Program-made: the position numbers and the translations under genes | Shown: in pieces, positions 40,301 through 50,456 of the stretch | Layout of the letters: every line of letters begins with the position of its first letter | Numbering within the stretch: the stretch's first letter is position 1 | Notes under the pieces: model-generated | Databases searched by the model: none | What the model was told of the DNA's origin: nothing | Seen by the model: the letters and a program-made list of their open reading frames with translations, nothing else | Source of the DNA: Leishmania infantum JPCM5 | Lineage: Eukaryota > Euglenozoa > Kinetoplastea > Trypanosomatida > Trypanosomatidae | Direction: 5' to 3' | Length of the DNA stretch: 64,000 nt | Assembly (NCBI RefSeq): GCF_000002875.2 | Contig: NC_009391.2 | Coordinates: forward strand, 305,486 to 369,485

Positions 40301-43300
40301 TGTTCGTAACACGCGGCAATGACATGCTGCTACGGCTGTACGGCGCCAGCAGGGCTGTCCAAGCGTTGCCGGAGGCAGGCGTGCTGCGTTGCACGGAGAC
40401 TGTGTCAAGCATGGAGTGGGCTGCCGGCGGCCGTCGAGCACGACGCTCTAGCGTCAGTAGCACCGGTACCACGTCCGATAGCGCCGCCTCGCGGTCAGCC
40501 GGGGCGCATGGCGACGGGAGGGAGCTCCAGGGCCGCCGCAGCGGGAGCCCCGCCCAGGGTGACCGTGCTCTCTCCTCTGCCGTCGCGCCGCTGTCGCCAC
40601 ACCGACGGACGCATCATGACCGCATCGCTGTGCAGCGGGAGGAGTACCTGCTGCTGGGCACCCGTGACGGCACCATACTCCTTGTGGACCTCTACGCCCT
40701 CCTGAACCGCGTCCCGCGCCTCGCGACGCCCGCGGACATTCACAGTGGCAGCACCGTTGAAGATGTGAGCAGCAGCGCAGCCGGCGACGGCACGTACGAC
40801 GTAGGCGGCAATGGCGGAGCAGCGAGCACGATGGGTGCTGCATCCAGCGTCATGCAGTCCACATCGGAGCGCATCGGCAGCTCCGAGAGCGCGTGGTCAG
40901 GCTACCGCGACCTCGCCCGCCGCACGTACTACGGCGACATTGGCGCCTTCGTCGTTCACACGCGGCAGGTGCACACGCCCGGCACGCTCGTGTCATCCGT
41001 CGTGGCCGCGGCTACCAGCGGCTTGGTGGTCTCCAGCGGGCTCGACGGGGATGTCTTCACCATGCGACTGGCTTACCCGTCCTCGTGGATCACGGCTGCC
41101 GGGATGCAGCGGACGCCGAGCGGCGTCGCTGCAGGTGTCGGGCCCGCCACCACTGACACAAGCCGCCCGCTCGTGTGCATCGAGGTTCTGCACCGCATGC
41201 GTGTATCCGACACTGGTGTACGCTACGCCCTGCCCATTCCCTTTCTTTCCATGCTCGCTGTGCAGACGGCGACAAACAAGGTGTACCTTTATCATACCTC
41301 CGTGCTGCCGACGGCACCGGCACTGGTGGACGGTGGCCGCAGCGATGCCGCATCCATGCAGGTGTCTCCCGCACCCTTGTCAACGCCACGGGCAGTACCG
41401 GAGGGCGTCGAGGTGGTGGCCGACGGCGGTTTTTCACCGGTGCCCGCCGCGTCTTCGGCGACGCCGCCACGGCTGGAGCTGTACGACGCAGCAGCACCGC
41501 ATCTCGGCAGCATCGTCGCCATGATATTGGTGAAGGAGCTCGACCAGCTGATCACAGTGGATAGCAGCGGTTACGTGAAGGTGTGGTCGCTGCGGCAGAC
41601 GCAGCCTCTCACCTCTTTCTACGCATGGGCGCCGCTCAACATCTCCAACAGCGGCAGCGGCGTCGGCGACGCGGGGCGGCTGACCGGGTGGCCGTCCTCT
41701 CAAGGCAGTGGCGCTGCGCAGCGCGGCAGCGGCCATGGCTCAAGCATGTCGCCATGTGGCGTTCCCACTTCCTCATCTGCGCTCCTGCGGACGACGAAGA
41801 ACAGCATTGAGGTGGCTGTCGACGCGGCGGAGTATCGCCTGCAGCCGTGCCGCAGCGCCGCGTTCAACTACGCCGGTCGGCAGCTCTTTGTCATGGGTAG
41901 CCACAACGCCGCTCACTGCTTCTTCGTGAGCGGTCAGTCGAGTTCGCGGGCGCACACGCAACCGCTGCGGGTGCTGTTGGTGGACACGGCGACGGTTTCG
42001 CGGGTGGGAGGGGTGAATCACCGGCTTATCAGTCTCAGCAGCGCAGACTGCCGCGTGTGGTCGCTGCTAACTGGAACCATGGAGCTCGGCATCCGCGCGA
42101 ACAGCGCCGAGTACCGTCATCTCTTCAACAACCGGCTCACCGGCAGAGTGCGAGGCAGATCATCGTCGATCGCCAAGTCTGCAGAGCAGCAGCGGTTGGG
42201 CAGGAAGGGCGGCCGTGGTTGCAGATCCCGTGGCGCGCGCTCTCGGTCGAACTATCGCACACGCATGCACAACGCACACGACGCCCTTGTTCTGGCAGCC
42301 GCATCCTCCTCGACGACGACGGGCGAGCCCCAGCGCTTGTTGCCGCCCTCGGTCGACGACGTCATGCGAGCCGTATCGGCGCGTCCGTGGAGCAGCCACA
42401 GCCACTCGCACCACCACTGTGCGCCGCGGCGCGCTGCTGGGGCTGCGGCGGGCCCGCACAGGGAAGCCGCAGTGGCCGCCGCCACGGCTTCGTTTCCCCT
42501 ACTGACGGCGGGGAAGCAGCCTCACGGCAGTGCGGAAGCCCCCGGCAACAGCGGCGGCTCTGGCGGCGGTGCTGAGGATGACACCGATGAGCTTGTAACG
42601 AACGTGATGCGCGATCAGAACCTGCTGCTGAGCGACATTCGGTGCGCGTGTCTTGGCCCTGGTGGTGAGTGGGTGGGCTACGCGCTGCTTCACGGCGACG
42701 TCCGGCTGCACCGCAGTGATTCAGGGCGGTTGCTACACACCTTCATCACTACCCCTCCGTCCACTGAGGACTTGATTGAGGCGGCGATGCAGTACCAACA
42801 CCTCTTCACTTCCGTCACCGCCGCGTACGCACTGCCGCCGCTGCACCCGGTGACCATGGGGGATGCTGCCACGGCAGCGAGTCACCTGTCCGCCGGCATG
42901 AGCACAGCATGTGGCGGTGGCGGTGGCAGTGGTGCCAGCGGCCCACCAACCACGGCCGCAATGCCCTCGCAGTCGCCGAAGGCGCGACTCACCCCAATCG
43001 CGTATGCAAAAGCCGTTGCGCTGGTTCTTGAGCGGCTTCTCGCAACCACGATTGGTGTCACCTGTGGCCTCACCGAGGCAGCGCCGACCTCAGCCATGTC
43101 AGCAGACGGCGACGATCGACTGGGCCGCAACGTGCACCGGGAGCCGCTGCACATGCTCTACCTCGACGCCTCGCAAGAGTTGCTCGTCGCCTACGCGGAC
43201 GGTCTGCTGCGGTCCTTTACGCTGCTCAGCCACTCCAGCACGGCGACGCGCGTGATCGTCTCCCGAACGTTGATGAACCGAGCGCTGACGCAGGTGCGGC

Positions 43301-46300
43301 ATGCGCTGGCGTGGAACAGCCACCACGCAGGCGCCGCCCGCCCCGCGACGGCGGCAGGCACGGACGTGCCAGGGAGGAGATCGACATCGCTAAACGCAAG
43401 TCTCTCGGCGCTTCCGCCGAAGGAGCTGCTCACGACTGGCCCCCTCCGCGGCGTCGGCATCGGCGACGCTGAGGCGATTGAGGATCGCAGTAGCCTTGTA
43501 GCCACTAGCCGCAACTCCAGGTCTCCTTCGCGGGCCGCGTGTAGCGAAGGAGCCGGCGGCGGCCCAACGGTGCGGCTCAACAATGCGGACGCGGCCGAGG
43601 TGATGCCTGCTGCATCACCGGCGAACATAGCGCGAGCCGTGATGGTCTCCTTGTCCACGCGCCAGATCGAGCCCGACGTGGTGCTGCTCGCCACTGCAAG
43701 CTCGCCACTCGGCCTCATCTGTCTCGTGCATGCGAGTGGCCTGGTTACCGTCTTGGACGTACAGTCGCGCAGCGAGACGGACGGCGCTGTGCGGATGCGG
43801 ATGATGCTGGGCGACGCTGACGACGTGAAGGGCGGGGCCGGTGGTGGCTGCGCTGAGCAGAAGCCTGAAAGCGGACGCGGACGCGCTGAGGCCGGCGTTG
43901 TCGTGCACAGCTTTATGACGACAGACGAAGTGACGGCGGCGATGTTCCTCGGCGCTTACCCTTGTCTCGTGCTGGCGGATCGCCAACATCAGCTCTCCTT
44001 CCACCTGATGAAGGGCTCGAGCTTGCTGGCGCTGCTTGGTGAGTTTGCTGAGCAACTCGAGAAGGATGTGATGGCGTGCGCCGCAGGCCTCCGCGAGCAG
44101 GCCGAGACCGAGGCGAGCGGCAGCACGACGGCGAAACTGTCGCTGACGGGCCTGCGCAGTACCAGCAGCTACACCGCCGCAGCGTCGTCACCGCGGCTGC
44201 CGCCAACGGGCAGGGTGAAGAGAGGCGCAGAGCGAGGGTCGAACCCCACCGCGACGAGCTCGACGCTGGTGTGGACCTTTTCCGTCGCCGACACGTGCGC
44301 TTCGCAGCGCTCGCTGGGCTACATCACGGCTCTCACCTTCGATGCTCTCTACGCCACCGTGTATGTTGGCACGTCTCAGGGCTACATCGTGTCGTACCTC
44401 GTGCGGCGCTTTTTTATGGCGTTTCAGCTGACGCCGGTGTTCCTTCGCGGCGTAGACGGCGTGGCTGTCTCGACGTACGCAGCAGAGCTGCAACGCGCCC
44501 TCGCGGCAGCGCGTCCTGGAGCATCGATGTGCAACAACCCAAGCAGCGACTTTCTGCACAACTACCTGCGCGTCGTCTTCGACGTTCCCCCGTCGGTGGC
44601 AACGCAGGCGACCGAAACCCGCCCTAGCAGCCCGCGGAAGCGGCACGTCAGCTTGACCGGCAATCCCTCGACGGCCGCCACAGCAGCCAGCCAATCACCG
44701 AAGGAGATCGGCGGCCTCATTGGCGTTTACAAGTGCCGCCGAGATCTCTTCCACGTCTCGTGGCGCGGCGTCACCGGCAAGCGGCGCGGAGGGGGTGGTA
44801 ACGGCAGGTACGCGGCGGCGCCGTCGCAGGCCATCTCGATCTGCACATCCAGTGAGGCGCTCATCGCCGCGGCGGTGTTGCACGATGCTGTAACGCGCAT
44901 GAAGACAGTTGCCTCGGCCTGTGCCACCGCGGCGGAGGCCTGCCCAGGTACCACCGCGACACCAGACGAGACGCAGCCGTGGTGGTGCACGCCCGCGGGG
45001 CGGAAGGTGAAGGAGTACGTGACACGCAAGTGCAGAGGCGACGCAGCTCGGGGCGGCATGGGCGAGAGCACCGGGACTGCTAACGCGAGCCCCGCCGACT
45101 CGGGTGAGCTGGAGCTGGGCGCAGAGGGAGTGCAGCTGCTGCGTGAATGGGTGGCCGCGGTGCTCGCCGAGCAGCGTCGCTACTTGCCACGCCACACGAG
45201 CGATGCAGAGGCAGTGCCCGAAGCGCGACAGCAGCGGCAGCGGCAGCAAGAATCTTTCTCCACTGCACCCGTTGATACTCAAGACGGAGTGAGTCGTACG
45301 TCAAGCAGTAGAAGCTGCAGCAGCAGCGGATTCACGGCAGTGCCGCCAGTGCCGACGCCAGCCTGCGGTCATGACGTCTTCGCTAGCGGCGCCAGCCACG
45401 CCGGTGCCGACCAGGGGGCTGCTGCTGGTGGTGTCAGAGGAGGCGCCGCAACCGCGGCCTCGCCGGCGTCCACGGCACAGCATTTAGCGGAGACTCTCGT
45501 GCAGGAGGTGCAGGAAGAGCTTCTCTTTGGCAAGGAGGCCCCCGCAACAGTGGCGGCTGCCCACTACGGCTACGGGCCCGTGTCTGAGCTCACCACACCC
45601 GCCGCAACTCCGCCGCACCCCATCACAGACTCCTGGGTCGAGCTCCTCTTTACCAGGCAGGCCATGTGCACCACCAGCCGCTCCCCACTGTGCTTCTTGA
45701 CGCCGCCGGCGATGCTCGAGCGAGCCCGACGAGAGCGACAGGATCGGCGAGGGCGGATGGCTGCCACTGCAGCAGCTGCTGCGGGAAACGCAGCTGGCGG
45801 TGCGCCAGCGATTCCGGAGTGGAACGCCTACGTCGAGGGGGCTTTGCCCGACTACCTCGCCGACATTCTAAGCCACCCAAGTCAGGTGCTGACTGAGGCT
45901 GAGCGGCAGGCACTTCAGCAGCGCTCCATCACAGTACTGCAGTGCCGGCGGAACGGCTACCTCTGCGTCGGCCACGCTGACGGCGGCGTGACGCTGTGGA
46001 CGCCGTACGCGTGCGCACGGCTGGAGAGCCTGTGCCCGAGTACATCGTTGGCGGCGACGCTGGACCGCCTCGCCGCGTCTGTCAAGGCTCAGTTCCGCTG
46101 CCTTCATGACCGCATACTGCTGGAGCGGCAGCGACTCGCCTTCGAGGGAAGTCTGCGCAACAGTCGACACACAGAGGAGGAGAGGGTCGCCTGCATGAAG
46201 CGCCGCATCCGCGCGATGCTGCTAGAGCATCACCTGGCCCAGCTGCAGCTGGAGAGGACACAGGGCGAAGGCGAGGGAGACGCGGGCACGCTGGCTGGCA

Positions 46301-48741
46301 GGGCCCAGGAGACAGGGTCGCCGCCCATGCTCTCGACATCGGCGAAAAGTGCTTTGAATCCGCGCACATGGAGCACGCCCGATGCACGGCGGCACAGCAG
46401 CCGCGCGGCGGCCGCGGCAAAGGCACAGGGTTCGGAGAAGTGCAGCACGTCAACGCAGCTCTTCTTGTGTGGCTCGATGGAGGCAGAGCTGCTGGCCATG
46501 CGTCCGCTCTTGTGCTTGCTGCTCGGTGTCTCGTCACCGGCGGAACTGCGTGCCCGGCAGCTGAGCCTCGAGGATCTCTTCTTCCTCCCCTTCAAGGCCC
46601 GCAACCTCGCGTCGCTGGAGGCGTTCAACCCCCACTCCTACGACGTGGCGGTGGCGGTGGCGATGCGCCGACTGCGGCGGGATCTCATCGAGAAGGCCGA
46701 GGAGTACGCCACCGAGGAACCGGACGGCGATCCGCAACTCTTGCCAGACGCTCTCACCGCCGCCGTGACGCAGGCTGTGTCGACAGCATCACATGCCGTT
46801 ACTTCTCCCGCCTCTCCAGTCTCGCTGAGCGGCAGCGCTGGTTACCTGCAGCGTAAGCGGCAGGAAAGCGTGTACGACTACCGCTTATCATCTCTGGCGC
46901 GGGCCTGGCACGATGGCGCCGATCAGCCGGAGAAGGGGAAGCCGTCTGATGCGTCAGGGGCGGCAGCCTTCCCAGGGGTGCTGCGCCTGCTGCTGCACCG
47001 GGCAATGGAAAGGGCTCCATACTTGTCGAACGGCGCTGTCGCGGCGAACTCGCCGCTGACCGCCGCCTCTGCGGCGGCTCCCGTGAACGCTGACAAAACT
47101 GAGATTGCGCACGGCACCGCGGCACACGCCGCTGGGGCCCAGCCACCGTCCCCAACACCTGCGGCGCCTGCGGACGGGGAATACTACGAGGTGTGCCACG
47201 CTCTGCAGGTGGCGGAGGTGCAAGCGGAGTCGCAGTGGGAGGTCGAGGAGCTGGGCCGAGCGTGGCGGCGACTGCAGGTTTCCACAGTGGCCGCCACAGC
47301 GTCATCCACGACCGCGCGCTGGAATAGTGGGCATGACCGTGCCAATGTATGCGACAGCCCTCCCACACAGCTGCCGCTCAGCAGCGCCGCCGCCGTGTCC
47401 GCCGCAGTGGACCGCCAGGTGAAGCGCGGTCTGGAGGCGCGCATAGCGGCACTGTCGCACCGCGCTGTCGCGGCCGCTCTCTTACGGAACGTGCAGCTGT
47501 GCTGTCGGCCCGCTCACACGAGGGCAGCGCTGGCGCCGCCCCCCCTTCATCCAGGCGACGGAGCTAGCGGCGCGTATTCGCCCTGGCCGCCGACGACCTC
47601 CCGGCGTGGTGGCGGGCTAGCGTGGGTGCAGAGCGTCCTCCGCCAACAGGCGCAGCAAGCCTTTACGGAGCCGCTGCTGACATGGCTGCAGCTCGCGTCG
47701 TCGTCGGTGAGCCCTGCTGTCATCCCTATCCGCTACGGGCCAACATGGATCTACGGTCAGCAGCGCAGCTCGGCCCTGGCAGCCATGGCAGTACCTGTGC
47801 TCTCTGGCGAAGAGGGGCTGCTGCCCTCCCCCACTAACGCGCCGCTACAAGCTCTTTGCCACACCTCCTCCACGCCCGGCGGCGGCGGCGACCCCCACGC
47901 CGCACCTGCAGAGGGGTACAGAGAGAGCAAGAAGGCCTTCCTTACTGAGGTGCCCGGCGACGCGACTGGCGCTGGTGCTGCTGCCGGCTCATCTTTATGC
48001 CCCTCAGAGCGGGCGGTTTTTGATGCGAGCGGGCACGCGGCAGTGGCGGGTGGCACCGGCAGGAGAGCGGGACAGCGTTCCCTGTCGTCCCGGCTGTCAT
48101 CCACCGCGGATCGACCGCCGTTGTGCGACGTCGGTATGGCTCTGTCGTCGAGAGACTCGTGCTCGCCCTTACCCTCGCCTTTGCCGCCGCTCAAGTCCAC
48201 GCGCGCCAACACCATTAGCGGGCATCGACTGAGCTCGCTCGGTGTGCACGACGCGCGTGCGATGACAGCAGATCGTGATAACCCGGCCGCCTCTGCCATG
48301 GCTGACACGGCGTCGCTCATTTCGCGTTCCCTCTCGAGTAAGTCGTCTTTTTCCATGGCAAGCATCCCGCCCAACGCCACCTTGAGCAGCCCCGCCTTCT
48401 ACCCAACGCCGCAGGTAAGCCAGCGCCTGCTGACCTCGTCCGCCTTGCACCGGACGAAACTGGCACATACCGGCAGCTGTGGTAGCACTCCGTATCAGCA
48501 GAGACCAGTGACCACGGGCGTAGCCGGCAGGAGGGGCGCCGCAGGCGACTACACCGTCGTCACGAACACGCTTCACGCTGCTGCCGCTAGGACGACGGCG
48601 CCACCCGCTACGTCTGCCGGCTATGGCGGCGGACGCGGAGGAGGAGCTGGAGGGGGAGGGGGAACTCGAGGCAGCAGGGCGGCAGCCGTGCAACCCTTCA
48701 CCTACTACTCGCTCTTTGGCCAGGCCGGCACCACCAAATAG
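37324..48741 (+). CDS. Giant EF-hand/WD40-repeat protein, possibly axonemal
   Basis: The protein has 3805 residues. The first in-frame ATG is 37324 (MMHNSSAASDLANAPHE). Residues ~740-775 hold an EF-hand-like helix-loop-helix (MQFFTMVDMEQKGCITWEAF) whose loop lacks several calcium ligands. From ~980 to ~2900 there are spaced WD-like beta repeats, for example EYLLLGTRDGTILLVDLYAL (~1106), LITVDSSGYVKVWSLR (~1408), HRLISLSSADCRVWSLLTG (~1566), LLVAYADGLLRSFTLL (~1953), ATVYVGTSQGYIVSYL (~2343) and NGYLCVGHADGGVTLW (~2878). Long Ser/Ala/Gly-rich insertions lie between blades. The C-terminal ~700 residues look mostly disordered and end in a Gly-rich tract. An EF-hand followed by WD repeats recalls the WDR49/WDR64/EFCAB8 group, some of which are ciliary, so an axonemal role is a reasonable but unproven guess. 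The 11.4-kb frame is uninterrupted. Confidence 0.88.
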   Translation: MMHNSSAASDLANAPHETQAELDASAEATLQPPFAASLQVSLHEVTTASVSGGQRSQQDAPARPSTAGAALAVTPLGRSLPSSRSRSATSAIPPPPLVRPAKKAVKAGGHDCTTNGVVGSASLFRDWSTNAALLDEVLNTPFFHLLPKSTESTAGTVASSAAAHDPALQSVTLPTSDAPLPSILLIALSDIEVLQQSFCAHTLVNPVKNQLGEFKRLVAASMRSELTHGHAPQHTENFAAEAQPAAAVTEDVHADHNAAGDEGEKATGSAMHDDDLADDSALIVSSLQAHDAAVRAALRTAHGFLYGSETVPVGVPVVYLQRARREWLTRYRVMHVQPHLQKAQRRRYEAWAAQHPQIQGFADGSADGATHQHGASASRSAMTPVSMCAALQPKYWRTISMERPSAVPTTTHPGTANAPPVEVEGVASGHSVVPPPTRRLWSSSSAHSASPLHALSPAKTTAVPAFYKAAWDVDLYDDLGLAVSAEQLDIMVRQATSRTAVEAMELDELAPQFSTTVANASFASPMELSAPPPLIRAGDLTQMQLTLPVFVYVVSRYLFVAHYAAYFPTGLFSRALIDPFYFPDAAQCTPEYALRAAPALRREARRVYASYAAKLADAHRCFPDRTRSTEVPLPPNDMFHLWELLCPPQRQDVAGRWNPIPWGQLMPEEEEALLDEGFKSVAHAGQDAIDKHLSHEEPLLSYPYARAARLTYRQRLQQLAQHPSLLAEVHRLLSQCEDIAMQFFTMVDMEQKGCITWEAFTNALIEEADVQDHQRKVRERAAHLTRTSASVFDRYVVEPLPSTLARLGYTGNVFEVRHSASLVMLEGANDYAVCDGTQLGSIHQRFLVRPMDVLCKELEDEPHDAFGRLIRGLRGHRGGGGDREIGRRRAYSATDTDGYDAALRQRPWRNNQRPLRVYVRYEDGRRLQESTALNMLQQLSPSRARAVTAAGRGTVDDHEGVFTSMRAHQPAKLVSLEGILVVENVSPCVPWPVFVTRGNDMLLRLYGASRAVQALPEAGVLRCTETVSSMEWAAGGRRARRSSVSSTGTTSDSAASRSAGAHGDGRELQGRRSGSPAQGDRALSSAVAPLSPHRRTHHDRIAVQREEYLLLGTRDGTILLVDLYALLNRVPRLATPADIHSGSTVEDVSSSAAGDGTYDVGGNGGAASTMGAASSVMQSTSERIGSSESAWSGYRDLARRTYYGDIGAFVVHTRQVHTPGTLVSSVVAAATSGLVVSSGLDGDVFTMRLAYPSSWITAAGMQRTPSGVAAGVGPATTDTSRPLVCIEVLHRMRVSDTGVRYALPIPFLSMLAVQTATNKVYLYHTSVLPTAPALVDGGRSDAASMQVSPAPLSTPRAVPEGVEVVADGGFSPVPAASSATPPRLELYDAAAPHLGSIVAMILVKELDQLITVDSSGYVKVWSLRQTQPLTSFYAWAPLNISNSGSGVGDAGRLTGWPSSQGSGAAQRGSGHGSSMSPCGVPTSSSALLRTTKNSIEVAVDAAEYRLQPCRSAAFNYAGRQLFVMGSHNAAHCFFVSGQSSSRAHTQPLRVLLVDTATVSRVGGVNHRLISLSSADCRVWSLLTGTMELGIRANSAEYRHLFNNRLTGRVRGRSSSIAKSAEQQRLGRKGGRGCRSRGARSRSNYRTRMHNAHDALVLAAASSSTTTGEPQRLLPPSVDDVMRAVSARPWSSHSHSHHHCAPRRAAGAAAGPHREAAVAAATASFPLLTAGKQPHGSAEAPGNSGGSGGGAEDDTDELVTNVMRDQNLLLSDIRCACLGPGGEWVGYALLHGDVRLHRSDSGRLLHTFITTPPSTEDLIEAAMQYQHLFTSVTAAYALPPLHPVTMGDAATAASHLSAGMSTACGGGGGSGASGPPTTAAMPSQSPKARLTPIAYAKAVALVLERLLATTIGVTCGLTEAAPTSAMSADGDDRLGRNVHREPLHMLYLDASQELLVAYADGLLRSFTLLSHSSTATRVIVSRTLMNRALTQVRHALAWNSHHAGAARPATAAGTDVPGRRSTSLNASLSALPPKELLTTGPLRGVGIGDAEAIEDRSSLVATSRNSRSPSRAACSEGAGGGPTVRLNNADAAEVMPAASPANIARAVMVSLSTRQIEPDVVLLATASSPLGLICLVHASGLVTVLDVQSRSETDGAVRMRMMLGDADDVKGGAGGGCAEQKPESGRGRAEAGVVVHSFMTTDEVTAAMFLGAYPCLVLADRQHQLSFHLMKGSSLLALLGEFAEQLEKDVMACAAGLREQAETEASGSTTAKLSLTGLRSTSSYTAAASSPRLPPTGRVKRGAERGSNPTATSSTLVWTFSVADTCASQRSLGYITALTFDALYATVYVGTSQGYIVSYLVRRFFMAFQLTPVFLRGVDGVAVSTYAAELQRALAAARPGASMCNNPSSDFLHNYLRVVFDVPPSVATQATETRPSSPRKRHVSLTGNPSTAATAASQSPKEIGGLIGVYKCRRDLFHVSWRGVTGKRRGGGGNGRYAAAPSQAISICTSSEALIAAAVLHDAVTRMKTVASACATAAEACPGTTATPDETQPWWCTPAGRKVKEYVTRKCRGDAARGGMGESTGTANASPADSGELELGAEGVQLLREWVAAVLAEQRRYLPRHTSDAEAVPEARQQRQRQQESFSTAPVDTQDGVSRTSSSRSCSSSGFTAVPPVPTPACGHDVFASGASHAGADQGAAAGGVRGGAATAASPASTAQHLAETLVQEVQEELLFGKEAPATVAAAHYGYGPVSELTTPAATPPHPITDSWVELLFTRQAMCTTSRSPLCFLTPPAMLERARRERQDRRGRMAATAAAAAGNAAGGAPAIPEWNAYVEGALPDYLADILSHPSQVLTEAERQALQQRSITVLQCRRNGYLCVGHADGGVTLWTPYACARLESLCPSTSLAATLDRLAASVKAQFRCLHDRILLERQRLAFEGSLRNSRHTEEERVACMKRRIRAMLLEHHLAQLQLERTQGEGEGDAGTLAGRAQETGSPPMLSTSAKSALNPRTWSTPDARRHSSRAAAAAKAQGSEKCSTSTQLFLCGSMEAELLAMRPLLCLLLGVSSPAELRARQLSLEDLFFLPFKARNLASLEAFNPHSYDVAVAVAMRRLRRDLIEKAEEYATEEPDGDPQLLPDALTAAVTQAVSTASHAVTSPASPVSLSGSAGYLQRKRQESVYDYRLSSLARAWHDGADQPEKGKPSDASGAAAFPGVLRLLLHRAMERAPYLSNGAVAANSPLTAASAAAPVNADKTEIAHGTAAHAAGAQPPSPTPAAPADGEYYEVCHALQVAEVQAESQWEVEELGRAWRRLQVSTVAATASSTTARWNSGHDRANVCDSPPTQLPLSSAAAVSAAVDRQVKRGLEARIAALSHRAVAAALLRNVQLCCRPAHTRAALAPPPLHPGDGASGAYSPWPPTTSRRGGGLAWVQSVLRQQAQQAFTEPLLTWLQLASSSVSPAVIPIRYGPTWIYGQQRSSALAAMAVPVLSGEEGLLPSPTNAPLQALCHTSSTPGGGGDPHAAPAEGYRESKKAFLTEVPGDATGAGAAAGSSLCPSERAVFDASGHAAVAGGTGRRAGQRSLSSRLSSTADRPPLCDVGMALSSRDSCSPLPSPLPPLKSTRANTISGHRLSSLGVHDARAMTADRDNPAASAMADTASLISRSLSSKSSFSMASIPPNATLSSPAFYPTPQVSQRLLTSSALHRTKLAHTGSCGSTPYQQRPVTTGVAGRRGAAGDYTVVTNTLHAAAARTTAPPATSAGYGGGRGGGAGGGGGTRGSRAAAVQPFTYYSLFGQAGTTK

Positions 48742-49955
48742 ACGGCTCGGACGTTCCAACCACGTGGCGACGTACACCCACGCACACACAGACACACGTC
48801 TACCCCACGCTTCCACCATTCTCTCCTTTTTTTTTCGTGCCTTCTTGTACCCGCACTCCCTCCTCCCCCTTTTTTATGTATGTACAGGTGCACATACGCA
48901 TGTATGTATGCATGGTTTGCCTTTCTTCCCCAACCCCCTCGCCCCGCCCCCAAGCGCGCTCCCTCACGCACATGTGAGGGACTGAAGAGGGGCGGAGACG
49001 GAGGCGCGGTGATAATACACTAGGCAAACTCGTCGAAAAGGAAGACTATATATATATATATGCATTGTATCCTATATATGTAGAGAGGGTGAGGGAGAGG
49101 GGGCGTACCAAAATGTGTATTAGTTCTCAAGCGACATCGACGTGTGCGTCCGCCCGTGCGCATGAGTGTCGGTGCCTCCGCTTGCTTGCCCCCTCCGCCT
49201 TCCATGTTAGGCAGACGTTCTCACGCGGTGTGAGCGGCGGAAGAAAAACACAAGAAAAAGGGCGAAAGCAATCAAGACGGAGTGGCGGCATGCAAACACA
49301 CGCGCGCTGCAGTGAGGGGGATGAAGTTACAGCCTTACCGTGTAAGGATGTGTGCGTGTATGTGTGTGTGTGTGCCAGCAACGGCGCTTTCTCACATGAT
49401 AGGGGACGCTTGAAGCCCCAGCGCCAAGCAAGAAATTCGCGAGCCCCCCCCCTCCCGATAACCGAGGAGAAGGGCTCCTTCATCTCTCTGCGGTGTAGAG
49501 AGGGAGAGAAGAGTGAGGTACAAGACCACACCAACTCAACTATGAACGCCACCTTCTCTTTTACGTTCCGTGTGCTTGATTGCCTCAACAACCCCTCCTG
49601 TCTCACTCCCGCTCTACATCCTCCTCCTTCACTGAACAACATCGAACAACGACACTCTCGACGTGCCGCTGCGAAGAGGTACGCAGCCGCTTTCCCGCAG
49701 CACCCCCAAACCCCCACACATACACATGCGCAGAGCGGAAAGGCAATAAAGCAAGAAGTCGCTTCCTTATTTCTCTTCGCGCACCCTCCTCCGATCCAAC
49801 ACCAACACTGCCATGCGTTAGTACCATTGAGTAGAACACAAAAGCTCGCACAGACTTCGCACTCCTTTTTCTCACATTCTCCACCCTCTCAGCTCTCGTC
49901 CTGGGCTTCTCTTTCGGCCTGTTCGTTGTCTTCTTCCCTTGTGAGTGCGTTGCTT
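48742..49955. other. Intergenic region
   Basis: No gene is supported. It contains a short TA run (49046-49061), GT repeats (49349-49374) and pyrimidine tracts. A 309-codon frame at 49065-49994 is simple in composition and overlaps the splice region of the next gene. Confidence 0.6.
49046..49061. repeat. TA dinucleotide repeat
   Basis: About eight TA units, with a second TATATATG block at 49073-49080, in otherwise GC-rich DNA. Confidence 0.85.
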
Positions 49956-49987
49956 GTCCTCCTCTCTGTCTCTACACATACATACAG
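49956..49987 (+). promoter_or_regulatory. Putative trans-splice acceptor
   Basis: A pyrimidine tract (49956-49973) is followed by the first AG at 49986-49987. The predicted 5' UTR is only 16 bases and the next ATG is the CDS start. Confidence 0.6.
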
Positions 49988-50003
49988 GCGCTGAGAAGCG
50001 ACT

Positions 50004-50456
50004 ATGGACGCTCTATCTGTGCGTCAGCACCAGAACCATGTGCATCAGGCTGACAGCCTTGTGCCGACGCGCACGGCTGTGCTGCACCTCCGCCCCGCCC
50101 CGACCGCGGAGGAGGCAGAGCGGGCGCAGCGGCAGCACGACATGCGTGTCACGTGGAGCCCGGACGTGCGCGAGCCTGTTAACCAACACGTGAGCAAGTG
50201 CTGCTGCGTTTTCCACAAGAAGAAGCTCTTTGGAGAGAGTAGCAGCGACAGCAGCTCAAGCAGCACCGACAGCAGCGACGAAGACGCCGACAGCAAGGAT
50301 GCTGGCACCACCGGTCCCGGCGGCGACAGCGCGGGGTGTGTGGGCCACCAGGGAGGGCGCGGGCATGATTGCCAGCACGCTCATCATCACCCGCCACGCA
50401 AGCAGCGCCCCCAGTGCACGAAGGAGCACTGCTATTGTGGTACTCGTTTCCATTAA
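50004..50456 (+). CDS. Protein phosphatase 1 inhibitor-3 homologue (PPP1R11/Ypi1 family)
   Basis: This is a 150-residue hydrophilic, probably disordered protein. The family core is clear: RVTW (48-51), an RVxF-type PP1-docking motif; then SPDVREPVNQHVSKCCCVFH (52-71), with the conserved SKCCC; then LFGESSSDSSSSSTDSSDED (75-94), matching the FGESSTESD segment of human inhibitor-3. The C-terminus is His/Cys-rich (HDCQHAHHHPP; CTKEHCYCGTRFH). In other eukaryotes these proteins bind PP1 catalytic subunits in the nucleus and form regulatory complexes with SDS22. The acidic Ser run offers casein-kinase-2-type sites. The start follows a strong pyrimidine-AG signal 16 bases upstream. Confidence 0.92.
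   Translation: MDALSVRQHQNHVHQADSLVPTRTAVLHLRPAPTAEEAERAQRQHDMRVTWSPDVREPVNQHVSKCCCVFHKKKLFGESSSDSSSSSTDSSDEDADSKDAGTTGPGGDSAGCVGHQGGRGHDCQHAHHHPPRKQRPQCTKEHCYCGTRFH

Noticed and set aside
49065..49994. 309-codon + frame before the PP1 inhibitor
   Set aside because: It has simple composition and overlaps the pyrimidine tract and splice acceptor of the next gene.
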